DNA of 64,000 bases from an uncultured Pseudoflavonifractor sp. (GTDB taxonomy: Bacteria; Bacillota; Clostridia; Oscillospirales; Oscillospiraceae), in NCBI RefSeq assembly GCF_944387275.1, contig NZ_CALXEG010000009.1, forward strand, positions 1-64,000, read 5' to 3'. Under the pieces are notes generated by a model. That model did no database searches. It saw only the letters and a program-made list of their open reading frames with translations, and was not told where the DNA came from. Shown piece by piece: positions 61,857 through 64,000 of the stretch; the first letter of the stretch is position 1; the number at the start of each line of letters is the position of its first letter. The position numbers and the translations under genes are program-made.

Positions 61857-62745
61857 GGCGCTTCCCCCCCTTCTTCTCATCCCGCTCGGCAAAGGCCCGG
61901 TTGAGCAGCACTGTGGCCGCCAGGCAGATGACAATGAATACAACGCTGATGGCGTTGCCATAGCCGTACTTGTAGGAGTTGAAGGCCTGCTTGTAGAGAT
62001 AGGTGGCCATGAACTGGGTCTCATTGCCCGGGCCGCCGTTGGTCAGCAGGTAGACCGTCTCCATCTGCTTGAGGGCGCTGATGATGGCCAGCGTCACGTT
62101 GTACTTGATGACCGGCTTCATCAGCGGCAGGGTGATGTAGAAGAACGTGTTCTTGCCGCTGGCGCCGTCAATGGCGGCCGCCTCATAGACCACCGGGTCG
62201 ATGTTCTTGATGCCCGTGTAGTAGATCAGCATGCCCCAGCCGAAGCCGTGCCAGATCAGCACCACCAGCACCGCCCAGATGGCGGAGCCGGAGCCCAGGG
62301 CGTTGAACTTGCCCTGGTAGCCGAAAAACTCCAGAATCTTCTGCAGCAGGCCGAAGTTGGGGTTGTAGATGAACTTCCACAGGTAGGCGATGACCGCCAC
62401 GGAAATCACGTTGGGGATAAAATAGATGCAGCGCAGGATGCCCTCGCTCCGCCGCTGGAGTTTGTCCAGCTTCAGGGCCACGAAAATGGCAATGGGGTGC
62501 TGGATGCACACAAATCCCACCGCCAGCAGGAGGGAGTTGAGCAGGGCACGCCAGAACACCGGGTCCTGGAAGAGGTCAACGTAGTTCTTCAGCCCGATAA
62601 ACACCGCCTCGCCCAATCCGGAGTACTCTGTCAGGCTGTAGTAAATACTCAGCAGGATAGGCGCCAGGATGGCCACGAAGAATGTCAGCAGCCCTGGCAG
62701 CACCAAGCTGAATATCACGAGCTTATTGCTGTACAGCTTATGCAT
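61831..62745 (-). CDS. Carbohydrate ABC permease (CUT1, MalF/MsmF type)
   Basis: A 304-residue partner permease. It begins VIFSLVLPGLLTFFVAILAP and carries the EAA loop VVYEAAAIDGASGKNTFFYI then TLPLMKPVIKYNV, with the late LLTNGGPGNETQFMATYLYK motif of the MalF/MsmF/UgpA branch. The ATG at 62745 follows GAAGGTGAGAGAG. It lies 144 bases after the sensor kinase, which probably controls it. The binding protein is not seen and may lie beyond the window. Confidence 0.92.
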   Translation of the reverse strand: MHKLYSNKLVIFSLVLPGLLTFFVAILAPILLSIYYSLTEYSGLGEAVFIGLKNYVDLFQDPVFWRALLNSLLLAVGFVCIQHPIAIFVALKLDKLQRRSEGILRCIYFIPNVISVAVIAYLWKFIYNPNFGLLQKILEFFGYQGKFNALGSGSAIWAVLVVLIWHGFGWGMLIYYTGIKNIDPVVYEAAAIDGASGKNTFFYITLPLMKPVIKYNVTLAIISALKQMETVYLLTNGGPGNETQFMATYLYKQAFNSYKYGYGNAISVVFIVICLAATVLLNRAFAERDEKKGGKRHAKAALEH

Positions 62746-62889
62746 CTCTCTCACCTTCTCGTTTTTCTTCGCAGGCGGTAAGCGGCTTCCCACCCGCACC
62801 ACTATCATACCAAGAAGGCCTTTGGACGAATACAGCCCGGTTTATCCAAAGTGTTGAGAAATTTAACCTCCCCCTGCCGGGGCAAAAAA

Positions 62890-64000
62890 CTACATGGGCT
62901 CCGCGTCGGGCGGCTCCCGCAGGGCCTTGATGCGCAGGGTGACCCGGGTGCCCTTCCCCAGTTCGCTCTGGATCTCCAGGCCGTACCCCTCCCCGTAGTA
63001 CATGCGGATGCGCTTGTCCACATTGGCCACGCCGATGTGGGGCCGCCCCCGGTAGCCGGTGTCCTGGGTGTTCCGGAGGATCCGCTGGAGGGTCTCGGGG
63101 GACATGCCCACGCCGTCGTCCTCCACCCGGATGAGCACGTCCCGGGTGCCGTCCATCTCCGCCCAGATCCGCACCGTGCCGCTGTCCAGCTTCTCCTCGA
63201 TGCCGTGGACGATGGCATTCTCCACAATGGGCTGGATGAGCAGCTTGGGGATGTCGATGTTGTAAAACGAGGGGTCGATGTCAATGACCGCGGTCAGCTT
63301 GTCGCTGTACCGGTAGTTCTGGATCTTGAGATAGTACTCCAGGGCGTTGAGCTCGTGCTCCAGGGTGGTGAAATCCCCCCGGGACAGGGAGTGGCGCAGC
63401 AGACAGCCCAGGGCGTAGGCCATCTCGCCCACGTCGTCCACCCCCTTGGCCCGGGACATCCAGTTGATGGTGTCCAGGGTGTTGTACAGGAAGTGGGGGT
63501 TGATCTGCATCTGTAAGGTCTTGAGTTCCGCGTCCTGCCGGAGGATCTGCTGCTCGTACACCCGGTCGCACAGGTTGTTCATGTCCTCCACCATGCGGTT
63601 GAAGGTGTCGCTGAGGATGCCGATCTCATCGGAGGAGTTCACCGTGCTCCTGACGTTAAAATCGCCGTTGCCGAAATCGGTCATGGCGCAGGCCAGCTCG
63701 TTGATGGGCCTGGTCAGGTGCTTGGCCATCATGGACACGAGGGCCGCGGCGATCACCGCCATGATGATGGCGGAGAGAAAGATGATGACCCCGATCCTGG
63801 CCACGCCGGACATATAGTAGGACGCGGGAATGGTCATGACCAGCCGCCAGCGGTTGGTCATCCAGTCGCTGGCGTACACCGTATCCCCGTTGTCCAGCTC
63901 GGTGTAGGTGTCCCCGCCGCCGTCCAGCACCTCCCAGAACGCCTCGTCGATGGTGCTGCCCAGATTCTCCCCGTTGTAGGAGGAGATGATGGTGTTGTCC
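62890..64000 (-). CDS. YesM-type sensor histidine kinase, 5' end cut off
   Basis: The C-terminal 369 codons of a membrane kinase; the frame stays open to the window edge. The visible order is the end of an extracellular Cache-like sensor (WRLVMTIPASYYM), a membrane helix (IGVIIFLSAIIMAVIAAALV), HAMP (LTRPINELACAMTDFGNGDF), the His_kinase motif INPHFLYNTLDTINWMS with the phospho-acceptor His, and HATPase (N-box LLIQPIVENAIVHGIEE; VEDDGVGMSPETL). YesM/YesN pairs control CUT1 sugar transporters in Firmicutes; the YesN-type regulator is expected upstream, outside the window. Confidence 0.92.
   Translation of the reverse strand, partial: DNTIISSYNGENLGSTIDEAFWEVLDGGGDTYTELDNGDTVYASDWMTNRWRLVMTIPASYYMSGVARIGVIIFLSAIIMAVIAAALVSMMAKHLTRPINELACAMTDFGNGDFNVRSTVNSSDEIGILSDTFNRMVEDMNNLCDRVYEQQILRQDAELKTLQMQINPHFLYNTLDTINWMSRAKGVDDVGEMAYALGCLLRHSLSRGDFTTLEHELNALEYYLKIQNYRYSDKLTAVIDIDPSFYNIDIPKLLIQPIVENAIVHGIEEKLDSGTVRIWAEMDGTRDVLIRVEDDGVGMSPETLQRILRNTQDTGYRGRPHIGVANVDKRIRMYYGEGYGLEIQSELGKGTRVTLRIKALREPPDAEPM

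Overview
The window looks like chromosome from a GC-rich, spore-lineage Firmicute of the gut Oscillospiraceae type (Flavonifractor / Pseudoflavonifractor / Lawsonibacter-like). This is inferred from strong AGGAGG ribosome sites, TTGACA-17-TATAAT promoters, SLH-anchored surface proteins, an S10 ribosomal operon and a spore-type polysaccharide deacetylase. No database was consulted.

Region 1 (1-15258) is ordinary chromosome. It holds the start of the S10 operon (rpsJ, rplC, 5' part of rplD, all on the minus strand), a large SLH surface protein, a lipoprotein, a zinc-ribbon membrane protein, a Dabb-domain protein, a huge SLH-anchored M14 carboxypeptidase, a small flavodoxin and a D-Ala-D-Ala carboxypeptidase.

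Region 2 (15259-60190) is the main discovery. One polysaccharide deacetylase gene (pdaB type) is present as three collinear, undecayed pieces: 15259-15445, 22200-22542 and 59945-60190. Removing 6,760 bp from the first gap and 37,404 bp from the second restores one 255-codon reading frame with all the family motifs. Both gaps have the anatomy of serine-integrase insertions: a short core repeated at both ends, flanked by inverted arms at equal distance from the core. Each insertion carries one large serine recombinase, and each recombinase is preceded by a tiny candidate gene. The cargo is metabolic, with no phage structural, replication or conjugation genes. It could be an excisable element in a sporulation gene (as skin in sigK) or two recent insertions into a hot spot.

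Element 1 (15443-22202) carries two SorC-type sugar-responsive regulators in tandem, an orphan ascorbate/galactitol-type PTS IIC permease, the recombinase and a left-handed beta-helix protein. Element 2 (22542-59945) carries, in order: a broken SLH subtilisin with a palindromic operator next to an ArsR-HTH regulator; a purine cluster (CRP-like regulator, xdhABC, NCS2 permease); a recombinase; a LytTR two-component system followed by an extracytoplasmic protein, a doubly membrane-anchored permuted GH3 and a small membrane protein; a peptide cluster (five-gene Opp/Dpp ABC transporter, M42 aminopeptidase, DUF4438 protein, MATE exporter, RpiR regulator); and a second, mirrored LytTR system with its own permuted GH3.

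Region 3 (60191-64000) is chromosome again: a YesL-like protein, two CUT1 sugar ABC permeases and a truncated YesM-type sensor kinase, all on the minus strand. I saw no rRNA or tRNA gene and no CRISPR array.
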